From NCBI GenBank assembly GCA_023423895.1, contig JAFAER010000205.1, positions 1-64,000 on the forward strand: DNA of 64,000 nucleotides. The letters are read 5' to 3'. Under the pieces are notes generated by a model that was not told where the DNA came from, searched no databases, and saw only the letters and a list, made by a program, of their open reading frames with translations. Of the stretch, positions 45,459 to 54,800 are shown one piece after another. Source of the DNA: Pseudomonadota bacterium. GTDB taxonomy: Bacteria; Myxococcota_A; Polyangia; Polyangiales; Polyangiaceae. The position numbers and the translations under genes are program-made. Each line of letters begins with the position of its first letter. Within the stretch, counting starts at the first letter, position 1.

Positions 45459-46046
45459 TCAGTCGCAGCTCGCGCCAGCCTTGATCCACTGCTCGATCAT
45501 GCGGATCTGCGCGGCGGACAGCGGATCGTCGCCCTTCGGCATGCGCTCGCCAGCCGTCGTGCCGTCGACGGAGACGCAGTTGCTGGTCGCGGTGAGCTTC
45601 AGATAGAGGAAGCTCGCCGACGGATCGCCAGCGGTCACCCGCTTCATGCCGGCGGCGGATGCGCCGCCGGTCGAACATCCCGGCACCGATGCGCTGTCCT
45701 CCACGTCGACGCCGACGAGGTTCGCGCAGCTCGTCGCCTTGTCGGTCAGCTTGAGCCCGCCACGCGCGCCCGAGCCATGGCACATGTTGCCGGAGCAGCT
45801 CGAGGCGAAGATGGTCGACTGGATCGCCGCAAGCGTCGGCGTATCGCTCGGACCGTCCGAGCCGCTCGAGCCGCCGTCGTCCTCCGTCTCGGACCCGCCC
45901 GAGCTACCGGAGCTTCCGGAGCTACCGGAGCTCCCAGATGAATTGTTTCCGCCGGTCGTACCGGTGTCGCTCGAACCGCAGTCGAAACACGCCAGACCGA
46001 GGACGAGCGCGCAGAACATCGAAGACTTCTTCAAGGTGAGCCCCAC
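45459..46046 (-). CDS. Lipoprotein with CX4CH haem motif (last gene of the haem operon)
   Basis: A 195-residue protein. GTG at 46046 gives a Lys-containing N-terminus and lipobox (GLAC or FDCG); ATG at 46019 is an alternative. A linker of repeated Ser-Ser-Gly units (35-55) precedes a C-terminal domain of about 120 residues. That domain begins IQSTIFASSC and carries C84-SGNM-C89-H90, a CX4CH haem motif, with a late RMPKGDDPLSAAQIRMIEQWI segment where Met and the Pro-Lys-Gly turn resemble the distal side of planctomycete-type cytochrome c domains. Four further Cys lie between. It follows the previous gene of the operon after 55 bases. Confidence 0.78.
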   Translation of the reverse strand: MGLTLKKSSMFCALVLGLACFDCGSSDTGTTGGNNSSGSSGSSGSSGSSGGSETEDDGGSSGSDGPSDTPTLAAIQSTIFASSCSGNMCHGSGARGGLKLTDKATSCANLVGVDVEDSASVPGCSTGGASAAGMKRVTAGDPSASFLYLKLTATSNCVSVDGTTAGERMPKGDDPLSAAQIRMIEQWIKAGASCD

Positions 46047-46101
46047 GTGGTTCGGAGAAAGGTCGAGGAGAGAAGGACGGCCCGTCCTTCGCGGTTGAAT
46101 C

Positions 46102-46629
46102 TCATGGCTCGGCGAGCCGCGGTACGGCGTTCTTGCACATCTCTTGGTCGACCGCACCTCCGAGCCAAGATCGGATGCAGGCGTCGGCGGGGTCGTCGGG
46201 GAGGACACGTTGTCCGCCTACATGAGCCTCGGCTCCGCGAGCTTTGCGGACGAACGTGAGTCGCTGCGGTCGGATACCGCCCTCGGCGACGACCTGCCGG
46301 AGGACGTCGGGCTCGAGGGCGACGACGGCCTCGTAGTCGAGCTCCACCTCCGCGAGCGTCGTCTCGGGCGCATCGGGACGGTGCTCCGGAGCGAGCCGCG
46401 CGCTGCCGAACCCGAACAGCCGCATGTTGCGGTACTTCGATCCGTGGCAGTCGAGCGAGCCACATCGGTCGACCAGGACCTGGGCGACGGGTCGGAAGTC
46501 CTCACCTCTCGGTGCAGTCGTCGCGTCGATGCGCGCGTCGGTGGCGGGAGCTTCGCACGCAACCGCTCCGAAGATCGCGAGCGACCCGAAGAGCGAGATC
46601 CCGGCAGACGTGGTTGCGGCCGTCCTCAT
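46102..46629 (-). CDS. Lipoprotein with CX4CH haem motif
   Basis: A 175-residue lipoprotein (lipobox GAVAC, Cys25). The motif C56-GSLD-C61-H62 lies in FRPVAQVLVDRC-type context, the same as cytochrome c domains with a planctomycete-type start, but with four residues between the cysteines. A final Cys (QEMC) may form a disulfide. Its ATG overlaps the TGA of the di-haem lipoprotein gene upstream (ATGA), so translation is coupled. It is probably a small mono-haem periplasmic or outer-membrane cytochrome. Covalent haem at CX4CH is known in some tetra-haem cytochromes c3. Confidence 0.78.
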   Translation of the reverse strand: MRTAATTSAGISLFGSLAIFGAVACEAPATDARIDATTAPRGEDFRPVAQVLVDRCGSLDCHGSKYRNMRLFGFGSARLAPEHRPDAPETTLAEVELDYEAVVALEPDVLRQVVAEGGIRPQRLTFVRKARGAEAHVGGQRVLPDDPADACIRSWLGGAVDQEMCKNAVPRLAEP

Positions 46630-47114
46630 TTGTCCCTCAGGAAAACGCCGGGCATGAACGACCGGTCGCCGGAGTCACGGTGGCAAGTGGCGCAGCCGCC
46701 GTCGCGGCCGATGGTCGAGACCATGTCGCGCCGGATGCCTTCCGCTTCGACCGCGACACGAAGCGGGAAGACCGGCGACCAGTCCGCCTTCGAGGAGAAG
46801 AAGTTGCCGACCTCGTTCGACTGGACGCGACGCGACTCGCCGCGCGCGTCGGTGACGATGACCTCTCCGCCGACGAGCGGCTCCGTCCCGCCGCGCACGC
46901 GATAGAGCGTCCCACCGAATGCGAGCTCGGTCTCGGCAGGTCCTTCGCCGCCATGGCATGTCGAGCACGGCTGGCCTGCGCGGTGCTTCGGCCCGGGCGG
47001 GACACCTGGAGTCTCCGGTCCGAGCGCAGCGACCGCGTCGAGGTGGACCGGGTCGTAACAACCCGCGCCAACGGCGGCGATGCCGACGAAGACCGCGAAG
47101 AAGCGCGTGCTCAA
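46626..47114 (-). CDS. Di-haem lipoprotein with CxxCH-beta-sandwich-CxxCH module
   Basis: A 162-residue lipoprotein (lipobox AAVGAGC, Cys19). TTG is the start: it lies 6 bases after a perfect GGAGGT and overlaps the stop of the DUF3570 gene as TTGA. CSTCH is at 50-54 and CATCH at 141-145. Between them is a beta-rich segment (FGGTLYRVRGG, VGGEVIVTDARGE, NEVGNFF) like a carboxypeptidase-regulatory fold. The same arrangement occurs in the second half of the tri-haem protein at the operon start, so the two are homologous. It probably carries electrons near the outer membrane. Confidence 0.8.
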   Translation of the reverse strand: MSTRFFAVFVGIAAVGAGCYDPVHLDAVAALGPETPGVPPGPKHRAGQPCSTCHGGEGPAETELAFGGTLYRVRGGTEPLVGGEVIVTDARGESRRVQSNEVGNFFSSKADWSPVFPLRVAVEAEGIRRDMVSTIGRDGGCATCHRDSGDRSFMPGVFLRDK

Positions 47115-48286
47115 AACGTCACCTCCAGCGTGCTGGTGCCGATCCCGCTGAACCGGTCCTTCACGTAGAGCGCGTCCGTGAACGACGTCCACGTGCCGTC
47201 GCCCGTGAAGGAAAGAACGACGTCGTCCTTGGCTCCTGCCTTTCCGAGCGCGAACCGGATCCCCGCGCCGAGCCCGAAGTTCGAGAGCGGCCCTAGCTCG
47301 CGATCGCCCGTGCGGATCGCGGGGAGATCGCCCGCGCCTCGCGCCGCGTAGGCGCGCTGCCAGAAATCGGCGCCGCTCTGGACGTGCACACGGAGGTGCG
47401 GCCACACCGTGATCCGCTCCGCGACGTCGATGAACCAGCGAAAGTCCGTCGTCGTTGCCTTGAGATTCCAGCTGTCCGTGTACAGGCGCTGCTCGAGCCG
47501 CAACGTCGTGTGCTCCGTGCGCCATCCCATACGTCCGGTCACAGCCCACCGGTCGCGTTCGAGCGGCAGCTGCTCGAGCGGGCGCGCCACGATGCGACTG
47601 TCGGCGACCGTGATCGCCGAGGCGCCGCGCGGAACGGTGGGCGCGATCTCGGGCGCGAACATCGGGACGTAGCGGTACGGCTTGGATTGATCGCCGCGTT
47701 CGAGCATCGCGTCGGCGTAGAGCCCGATGACGAGCGACGGATTGACGACGCGCGAGACGCCGAGCGTGAACGCATGGGTCGTCAGCTCGCGCGAGAAGAC
47801 CGAGAACGGAGTGCCCGTGCGGCCGATCGTGTCGCGCCCGAACGAATAGCCCTCGACGAGCGTGAGGTTCTTGTCGTCGAGCTCCTGCACGAGCTGGCCA
47901 TTGGCGCTCATCGCAAGGTAGTCCGGCGTGTAGGAAGCCGCGCCGCCGAGGCCGACGCCGAAGCGACCGGGCTTGTAGCGCGCGCCGATGTTGCCTGCGT
48001 GGCGGACCTCGCTCCATCGCGGCGACGCGGTCGCGACGATGTCGGGCGACGCCGCCGAAACCACGTCGACGAGGTAGCGGCCGTCGGCGCCCCATCCGGA
48101 CGTCGGGCTGTCCACGCTCGCCCCGACGCTCGGGGTGAAGACGGAGACGCCGACCGAGTCGGTGTAGCCGGCGACCTCGGTCCTCGCCTTCGCCGTCGTG
48201 CTGCCTTCTGCCCGCGCGGCCGTCGTCGCGAGCGTCCATCCGAGAAACGTCGTGACGAAGCAGCGGGCCCAGCGCCCTAGTTGCAT
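47111..48286 (-). CDS. DUF3570 predicted outer-membrane beta-barrel protein
   Basis: A 391-residue protein with signal peptide ending in ARAEG. The mature chain alternates polar and hydrophobic residues in strand-length blocks (YTDSVGVSVFTPSVG, RFGVGLGGAASYTPDY, HAFTLGVSRVVNPSLVIGLY) and ends in an aromatic residue, STLEVTF, as outer-membrane barrels do for BAM recognition. DUF3570 proteins are found next to DUF4266 lipoproteins, and often next to thioredoxin-like and ApbE flavin transferase genes; their function is unknown. The start at 48286 overlaps the end of the DUF4266 gene by 10 bases. Here ApbE and thioredoxin genes are absent and haem lipoproteins take their place. Confidence 0.83.
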   Translation of the reverse strand: MQLGRWARCFVTTFLGWTLATTAARAEGSTTAKARTEVAGYTDSVGVSVFTPSVGASVDSPTSGWGADGRYLVDVVSAASPDIVATASPRWSEVRHAGNIGARYKPGRFGVGLGGAASYTPDYLAMSANGQLVQELDDKNLTLVEGYSFGRDTIGRTGTPFSVFSRELTTHAFTLGVSRVVNPSLVIGLYADAMLERGDQSKPYRYVPMFAPEIAPTVPRGASAITVADSRIVARPLEQLPLERDRWAVTGRMGWRTEHTTLRLEQRLYTDSWNLKATTTDFRWFIDVAERITVWPHLRVHVQSGADFWQRAYAARGAGDLPAIRTGDRELGPLSNFGLGAGIRFALGKAGAKDDVVLSFTGDGTWTSFTDALYVKDRFSGIGTSTLEVTF

Positions 48287-48525
48287 CCGCAGCCACTCTC
48301 CGCGGCTGCTCCTCCCCCGGCTGCGCCTTCCTGTACGGCGTACAGGTGCTCTTCCGCCGGCCCGGCGAAGCTCGACGTCGCCATCGTGTGATGCGCGAGC
48401 TTGCCTCGTTGCCAGGGCTTCACGTGGACACACGCGGAGAGCGAGGCGAGCGCCGCCGCGAAGGCGAGGAGCTTTGCCGTTGCGCGCAAGGCCGACGAGA
48501 TCCGGGCCGTCGTCCGCGGGTTCAT
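48277..48525 (-). CDS. DUF4266 small lipoprotein
   Basis: An 82-residue lipoprotein. A hydrophobic signal ends in the lipobox LSAC (about residue 31), and the mature part has the family signature VKPWQRGKLAHHTM, a short variable segment, a Gly/Ala-rich stretch and the conserved terminus GCGCN. The C-terminal Cys pair may bind a metal or be modified. It overlaps both neighbours: its ATG with the stop of the tri-haem gene (ATGA) and its end with the start of the barrel gene. It is probably a partner of the DUF3570 barrel. Confidence 0.85.
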   Translation of the reverse strand: MNPRTTARISSALRATAKLLAFAAALASLSACVHVKPWQRGKLAHHTMATSSFAGPAEEHLYAVQEGAAGGGAAAESGCGCN

Positions 48526-49457
48526 GGTGCCATCACCCGACCGGGAGCGCCGTTGTCTCCCAGTTCGGAATGGCAGCCGTTGCAGTCACCGTCGAACTGG
48601 GGCGTCTTCATCTCGCGGACCTCGTTCCCTCGAACGACCATCGCGCGGTAGGGCCGAGGGAAGCTCGTGACGCGCATGAAGTTGCCCGCGGCGTTCGTCG
48701 GGAGCTGCATCATGTTCCCCGCGGCGTCGATGATGAGGACCTTCACCCCGCTGACGCCGTTGCAGTCGTTCGGCTCGTGCAGCGAGGGGTAGACCGTCCC
48801 AGCGATCTCGAACGCCGGAGCGCCGCTCGCGGAGTGGCACTTGATGCACGCCTTGCCGGGTTTCATCGTGGCCGAAGCCGGCGAGCCAGCGGGGACCATC
48901 GAGCCGCTCGTGCACACGCTCTGCGCGGGCGACCCGGTCTCTTTGCCGGCATCCTTCTTCGAGGAGCCGCCGTCTTGCGAGCCGTTGGTGTCGCCCTCGT
49001 CGCCGCACGTGCCCTTCGGCATTCCGCTCTCGACCCACTTCTCGAAGATCGCGATGTGCGTGCTCGAGAGGCCGCCCGTCGGCGGCATCGGCCGCTTCGT
49101 CGACTTCATGCGCGCCAGGGAGAGCTCGGCGACGGTCATCTCGGGGTCCGCTTCGGACGGCGCCGTCAGATCGTCGTGCGTGAGGAGCCGGTTCGGTGCG
49201 CCACCCGAGAGCCGTGCGCCGTGACAGTCGGCGCACGACTCGGTGAGCACCTGGGCGACGTCACACGGAAGGCCCATCGGAGCGCGCACTGCGTCGCCCT
49301 TCGAGCTTTCGTCCCCGGTCTCGTCCGCCGGCTCGGTGCCGTCCGTGTCGGCGGGAGCGCCGGGCCCACGGTTCGCGTCCACCGCGCTGCCCGTGTAGCA
49401 ACCCGCTACCGCTGCCAGTGCCATCACACCCGAGAGAAGTGCCGTTCGCTTCGTCAT
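48522..49457 (-). CDS. Tri-haem lipoprotein, first gene of the haem/DUF3570 operon
   Basis: A 311-residue lipoprotein (lipobox AAVAGC, Cys20). Residues 60-150 are a planctomycete-type cytochrome c domain with CADCH at 75-79 and RPMPPTGGLS supplying a likely distal Met. An Asp/Ser/Lys linker follows. Residues 195-311 have CIKCH (204-208), a beta-sandwich segment (FEIAGTVYPSL, GVKVLIIDAAGN, NAAGNFMRV) and CNGCH (292-296). This second half is homologous to the whole di-haem lipoprotein encoded downstream. The stop overlaps the DUF4266 start. The 177-base gap upstream should hold the operon promoter. Confidence 0.83.
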   Translation of the reverse strand: MTKRTALLSGVMALAAVAGCYTGSAVDANRGPGAPADTDGTEPADETGDESSKGDAVRAPMGLPCDVAQVLTESCADCHGARLSGGAPNRLLTHDDLTAPSEADPEMTVAELSLARMKSTKRPMPPTGGLSSTHIAIFEKWVESGMPKGTCGDEGDTNGSQDGGSSKKDAGKETGSPAQSVCTSGSMVPAGSPASATMKPGKACIKCHSASGAPAFEIAGTVYPSLHEPNDCNGVSGVKVLIIDAAGNMMQLPTNAAGNFMRVTSFPRPYRAMVVRGNEVREMKTPQFDGDCNGCHSELGDNGAPGRVMAP

Positions 49458-49634
49458 GGGAAATCTCGCCAGCGCGTCTTCGGCGCGTCGGGAGACTTCT
49501 TCGCAGAAACGGTGCGCCCGACAACGTGGCTCCCCGGAAGCGATCGTTTCCTGGGAGGAAATCCAGCGCAGACGCTCGCGTCGCCTGCGCACGCAGGCGA
49601 GCCACGACACGAATCTGAAATCGAGGAACGAGCG

Positions 49635-50411
49635 TCAGAGATACGTGGCGGCCTTCTTCAGCGCGTTCGCCGCTTCCGGACCTCTCACCACCTTCTCGTG
49701 TGCGACGACGAGGCGAACGAGGTCGGGATGCTCCGCGAAGCGCTCGAAATTCTCGCGCAACGCGCGCTTGTTTTTGACGAAGAGCAGCTTCACGAGCCGC
49801 GAGACCCGCGGCCCGGGAGCCGAGCCGAGCAGCGTGGTGAAGAGGAAACCGAGCGGGTCGCGCTTCCGGTCCATGTTGAACATGCAGTCGTTGAGGACCA
49901 ACGTGACGCCGTCTTTCGAGCGGACGACCATCGCGCCCTCGGCGTCGCCGACGCCACGGAGCATCTCGAGCTGGATGTCCTCGTCGATAGGGAAGTCCTC
50001 GTAGATGCCGTCCACCGCGACCATCTTCTCGATGGCGTCGCGTCCGCCGCGCGGGGCGAACACCTGGATCTTCGGAAAACGCTTCTTGTACGCCGGCGCA
50101 TCGAGGCGATGTCCAGCGTTCGGCACGATCATGTACCTGAGCTCGCCGAGCGCTTCGAGCTCGCGCATGCCCGCTTCGTCGAGCGCGATCGCGCTGTGCA
50201 CGACGAGGTCGCCGTCGGCCCGCCTGGCCACGACCATCGAGCGCTTGAGGGACATTCCGGGTAGCGATCCCCACGTCCACCAGAGGTTCTCGGCGAGCTG
50301 TTCGAGCCTTCCGTGAGGCCGCACGATCCACTCCACGTGAGCGCCGTTCGTGCTGCTCGCACCGTTCGAAGCCTTGGCACCGTTCCCGTTTGCACCGTTC
50401 TTCCAGCCCAT
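49635..50411 (-). CDS. DUF4336-like protein (metallo-beta-lactamase-related fold)
   Basis: A 258-residue protein. After a Gly/Asn/Ala-rich N-terminus comes ENLWWTWGSLPGMSLKRSMVV, then GDLVVHSAIALDE, LGELRYMIVPNAGHRLDA, which match the start of DUF4336 proteins related to the metallo-beta-lactamase fold. The canonical HxHxDH is not present; only the isolated His residues (VVHS, AGHR) remain, so catalysis is doubtful. No signal peptide; probably cytoplasmic. The start at 50411 is the first Met with family-like sequence after it. It lies upstream of, and on the same strand as, the haem operon but with a 177-base gap. Confidence 0.7.
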   Translation of the reverse strand: MGWKNGANGNGAKASNGASSTNGAHVEWIVRPHGRLEQLAENLWWTWGSLPGMSLKRSMVVARRADGDLVVHSAIALDEAGMRELEALGELRYMIVPNAGHRLDAPAYKKRFPKIQVFAPRGGRDAIEKMVAVDGIYEDFPIDEDIQLEMLRGVGDAEGAMVVRSKDGVTLVLNDCMFNMDRKRDPLGFLFTTLLGSAPGPRVSRLVKLLFVKNKRALRENFERFAEHPDLVRLVVAHEKVVRGPEAANALKKAATYL

Positions 50412-50662
50412 GCCCGACCTATCCTCTACGTCGGGCGGCCTGACAAGATGGGCGAAGGTCGCAGTTTCGTGCGGCAGTCGAGGAGTCCTTGTCACGTGTA
50501 CTCTGCAAGCTTGCCGAGCGGCCCGGGCCGTCCGGCCTGCGCGTCGTTCCCAGACCTTCGTCGGCGCGCGTCGCGCGCTCTCACGGCGAAAGTGAGCCCT
50601 CCTACCGTGCGGTACATCCGTCCCGCTTGGTTTCCTGGTCGTCACGGGCTACCTAGCGGCGG

Positions 50663-51772
50663 GTGAGGCTCTTCGAACGCCATTGCGCCGCGCTCACGCG
50701 TACGAGCGGCTCGCTTCGGGCTCTCGGTTTCGTGGCGGCGACGATCATGGGTCTCGCCCTCCCTGGGTGCGCGGCCGAAGCACGCAATACGCAGGCGGTC
50801 TCGCCGTCCTCCGTCGTGTCCGCTCCGGAGGCGTCGGCCTCCGCGGACGACGCGCCCGTGTCGAAGTCATCGCAAGCTCCGGCCGTCACGCCGGTGGCCA
50901 CGAACGAGAGCAACGGCAACACGGAGGCGACCGAGACGGAGGCTGTTTCCGTTCCGTCGACGGAGACCGTTCCGCGCGTCGAGCTGCCTCGTGGTGGGCG
51001 TGAGCTCTTTCCGGCACACCGTCTCGTCGGCTTCTGCGGAACACCCGGAGCACCTGCCCTCGGCAGGCTGGCGGGCAACCTCACCGCGAAGACGAAGCTC
51101 CTCGTTTCCTACGCGGACAAATACGCGCGTGGCCGCAAGGTGCTTCCCGTCTTCGAGCTCATCGCGGTGGTCGTGCAGGGTGCGCCGGGCAAAGACGGCA
51201 AATGGCGCCGTCGCGTGCCCGACTCGGTCGTCGACGACTACTTGAAGGCTACCCGTGCTGCGAAGGGGATCTTGCTCCTCAACATCCAGCCCGGCCACTC
51301 CGACTTCATGACGGAGGTGAAGGCGTTCGAGAAGTACCTGAAGCAGCCGGACGTCGGCGTCGCGCTCGATCCCGAGTGGGCGATGAAGGGCAAGCAGAAG
51401 CCCGGCGCTGTCTTCGGTCAGACGACGGGCTCGGTCATCAACGACGTTGCGGAGTACCTGTCCGGCCTCGTTGCCGCCGGCGACCTGCCGGAGAAGGCGC
51501 TCGTGTTCCACCAGGTCAACGGGCACGTCGTGAAGGACGAGTCGGTGCTCGCGGCCCATCCCGGGGTCGTCCTGATCAAGAGCGTCGACGGCCTCGGTCC
51601 GAAGGGCTCCAAGATCAAGACCTACAACTTCCTCGTGAAGGGGATGCCGTCGATGGTGCACGCCGGCTTCAAGCTGTTCTTCGACGAGGACAAGACGAAC
51701 GGCGGCAAGCTCATGACCCCCGAGGATGTCCTCGGGCTCACGCCCGAGCCCGAATACGTCATGTACGAGTGA
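50663..51772 (+). CDS. Lipoprotein of unknown function
   Basis: A 369-residue protein starting at GTG, with a signal ending in the lipobox LALPGCA. Residues 40-115 are a Ser/Thr/Ala-rich linker. The C-terminal 250 residues look like one globular alpha/beta domain (RLVGFCGTPGAPALG, VLPVFELIAVVVQG, GILLLNIQPGH, VGVALDPEWAM, KALVFHQVNGHVV, MVHAGFKLFFDED), with regularly spaced strands suggesting a TIM-barrel related to glycosidases. No catalytic pair can be assigned with confidence. It precedes the hybrid kinase gene by 84 bases and may be co-transcribed. Confidence 0.72.
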   Translation: MRLFERHCAALTRTSGSLRALGFVAATIMGLALPGCAAEARNTQAVSPSSVVSAPEASASADDAPVSKSSQAPAVTPVATNESNGNTEATETEAVSVPSTETVPRVELPRGGRELFPAHRLVGFCGTPGAPALGRLAGNLTAKTKLLVSYADKYARGRKVLPVFELIAVVVQGAPGKDGKWRRRVPDSVVDDYLKATRAAKGILLLNIQPGHSDFMTEVKAFEKYLKQPDVGVALDPEWAMKGKQKPGAVFGQTTGSVINDVAEYLSGLVAAGDLPEKALVFHQVNGHVVKDESVLAAHPGVVLIKSVDGLGPKGSKIKTYNFLVKGMPSMVHAGFKLFFDEDKTNGGKLMTPEDVLGLTPEPEYVMYE

Positions 51773-51856
51773 CGCCGCGGTAGCCGTTGTCAGGTGTCGC
51801 GCCGGTGCGGCTCCTTGTCACGGGCTGCGGTACGACCTCACTGCGATACTCCCAAG

Positions 51857-54800
51857 ATGCCGGGTCTGCCCGAACCCACAGCTGAACGTCACCTGCTCGA
51901 CGGCGGTGGGGAGATGGGCGCCCTGATGCGCACGATCGACTGGTCGAAGACGGCCGTCGGTCCCGTCGACCGGTGGCCGCAGAGCCTCCGGACTGCGCTC
52001 AGCATCCTGCTCGATACCGGCTTTCCCATGTACATCGCGTGGGGCAAGGACTTCACGCAGTTCTACAACGACGGGTATCGGCCGATCCTCGGCTCCACGA
52101 AGCACCCTGCGGCGATGGGCATCAGCACCCGCGAGACCTTCGCGGAGATCTGGCACATCATCGGGCCGATGTTCGAAGGCGTCCTCCGCGGGACGCCCGT
52201 CACCGTGCGCGACTTCCTCCTGCCGCTCGACCGGCACGGCTTCGTCGAGGAGTGCTACTTCGACTTCTCGTACAGCCCGATCCGCGAGGAGTCGGGCGTC
52301 GTCGGCGGTGTCCTCGTCACCGTCAGCGAGACGACAGGTCGCGTGCTCGGCGCGCGGAGGCTCGAGACGTTGCGCGCCCTCGCAGCGCGGACGCAAAAGG
52401 CCGAGAGCGTCAACGGCGCCTGCACGCTCGCCGCCGAGGTGCTCGAGGGCAGCGCGCCCGACGTCCCGTTCGCGCTCATGTACCTGTTCGACGACGAACG
52501 TCGCTCCGCCGAGCTCGCCTGCGCGGCACACCTCGCGCCCGACTTGCCGCTGGCACCGTCGAAGGTCGCGGCCGACGCGGGAGGCCCGTGGCCGCTGTTC
52601 GACGTCGCGGCCAGAGGAGATGCGTGTGTCGTCGACGTCGATCCCTCTCTCTCGACGGACGGCGCCCTGCCTGCTGGGCGCGCATTCCTCGTGCCCATCC
52701 GTGCGCCGGGAGAAGAGCGCGCGAGCGGCGTCCTCGTCGCCGGCGTGAGCCCGCGGCTTCTGCTCGACGACGAGTACAAGAGCTTCCTCGGCCTCGTCTC
52801 GGGGCAGATCGGGAGCGGCATCGCGAGCGCGCGGTCGCTCGAGGAGGCCAAGGCGAGGGCGGCAGCGCTCGCGGAGATCGACCGCGCAAAGACGGCGTTT
52901 TTCAGCAACGTGAGCCACGAGTTCCGCACTCCGCTCACGCTGATGCTCGGACCGCTCGAAGATGCGCTCGCGACACACGACGGCGCCTTGGCGCGTCGTC
53001 CCGTCGAGATGATCCATCGGAACGGGCGGCGCCTGCTCAAGCTCGTCAACACGCTCCTCGACTTCGCACGCATCGAGGCGGGACGCGTGCAGGCGTCCTA
53101 CCGTCCGACCGACCTCGCCACGTTGACGATGGATCTGGCGAGCGCGTTCCGATCCGCGATCGAGCGAGCCGGCCTCGTGTTCGACGTCCATTGCGAAGCG
53201 CTCCCCGAGCCGATCTACGTCGACCACGACATGTGGGAGAAGATCGTGCTCAACCTCCTCTCGAACGCGCTCAAGTTCACGTTCGAGGGAACGATCTCCG
53301 TCGGCCTCCGCTGGCGCGGCGGTCGCGCCGAGCTCGCGATCAGCGACACCGGCGCAGGCATCCCCGAGGAGGAGCTGCCTCGGCTCTTCGAGCGCTTCCA
53401 TCGCATCGAAGGGACGCCCTCGCGCACCCACGAAGGCTCGGGGATCGGCCTTGCGCTCGTCCAGGAGCTCGTTCGCCTGCACGGCGGCGAGATCGCGGCG
53501 GAGAGCGCGCAGGGAAAGGGGACGACGTTCACGATCTACGTCCCGGCGGGCACACGGCATCTACCGGCGGATCACATCGCGGAGGCGAAGACGGACGCGT
53601 CGAGGGCTACCGGAGCTGCCGTGTTCGTCGAGGAGGCGCTGCGCTGGTTGCCCGACGTGGGAAGAGGCGAGAGCCCCACGCCGCCGTCCGTCACCGAGCG
53701 ACCGACGACGACGGCCACGGCCGACCAGCAGCGCGTGCTCGTCGTGGACGACAACGCGGACATGCGCGAGTACCTCCGACGCATCCTGAGCCCGCGCTGG
53801 ATCGTCGAGACAGCGCAGGACGGTCTGGCCGCGCTTCGCATGATCAAGGCGTCGGTGCCCGATCTCGTCATCACCGACGTGATGATGCCCACCCTCGACG
53901 GATTCGGGCTCCTCGAGGCGCTCCGGAAAGACCCACGCGCGCGCCGCGTGCCGGTGATCATGCTCTCCGCTCGTGCGGGGGAGGAGGCGCGTGCAGAGGG
54001 CCTGGAATCGGGTGCCGACGACTACCTCGTGAAACCCTTCGTCGCGCGCGAGCTCCTCGCGCGTGTGGAGGCGCAGCTCGTGCGCGTCCGCATGCGGGAG
54101 CTCGAGGAGCAGCAAACGAAGCGCCTCACGACCATCTTCCAGCACGCTCCCGTCGGCATTGCGATCCTGCGCGGACCCGAGCACGTCTACGAGTTCGCGA
54201 ACCGCGGGTACCTGGAGCTGGTCGGCGGGCGAGACGTCGTCGGCAAGCGGATCGCCGATGCGCTTCCCGAGCTCGAAGGTCAGGGCATCTTCGGTCTGCT
54301 CGACGACGTCTTGCGGACGAAGGAGCCGTTCATCACGCAGAGCATCCCGGCGGTGATGAATCGCGGCCCGGGCGGTGCGCCGGAGAAGGGCTACTTCAAC
54401 CTCGTCTACCAGCCGCTGCTGGAGAAGGACGGGACCGTCAGCGGTATCGTCGTGGTCGCCACCGACGTCACGGAGCTCGCGACGGCACGACGCGACGCAG
54501 AGGCCGCGAACCAAGCGAAGGACGAGTTCCTCGCGATCCTCGGGCACGAGCTCCGGAATCCGCTGGCGCCGATCCAGACGGCGTTGCAGCTCATGAAGCT
54601 CCGTGACGGAAACACGCACGAGCGCGAGCGCACCGTCATCGAGCGTCAGGTCAAGCACCTCATCCGGCTCGTCGACGACCTCCTCGACGTGTCGCGACTG
54701 ACGCGCGGAAAGATCGAGCTGACACGAGAGCGTATCGAGCTCGCCGACATCATTGCCAAGGCGATCGAGATGGCGAGCCCCCTCGTCGAGCAGCGCGGCC

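Noticed and set aside
49635..50411. Functional metallo-beta-lactamase
   Set aside because: The HxHxDH metal motif is not present, so only fold-level similarity to DUF4336 proteins is claimed.
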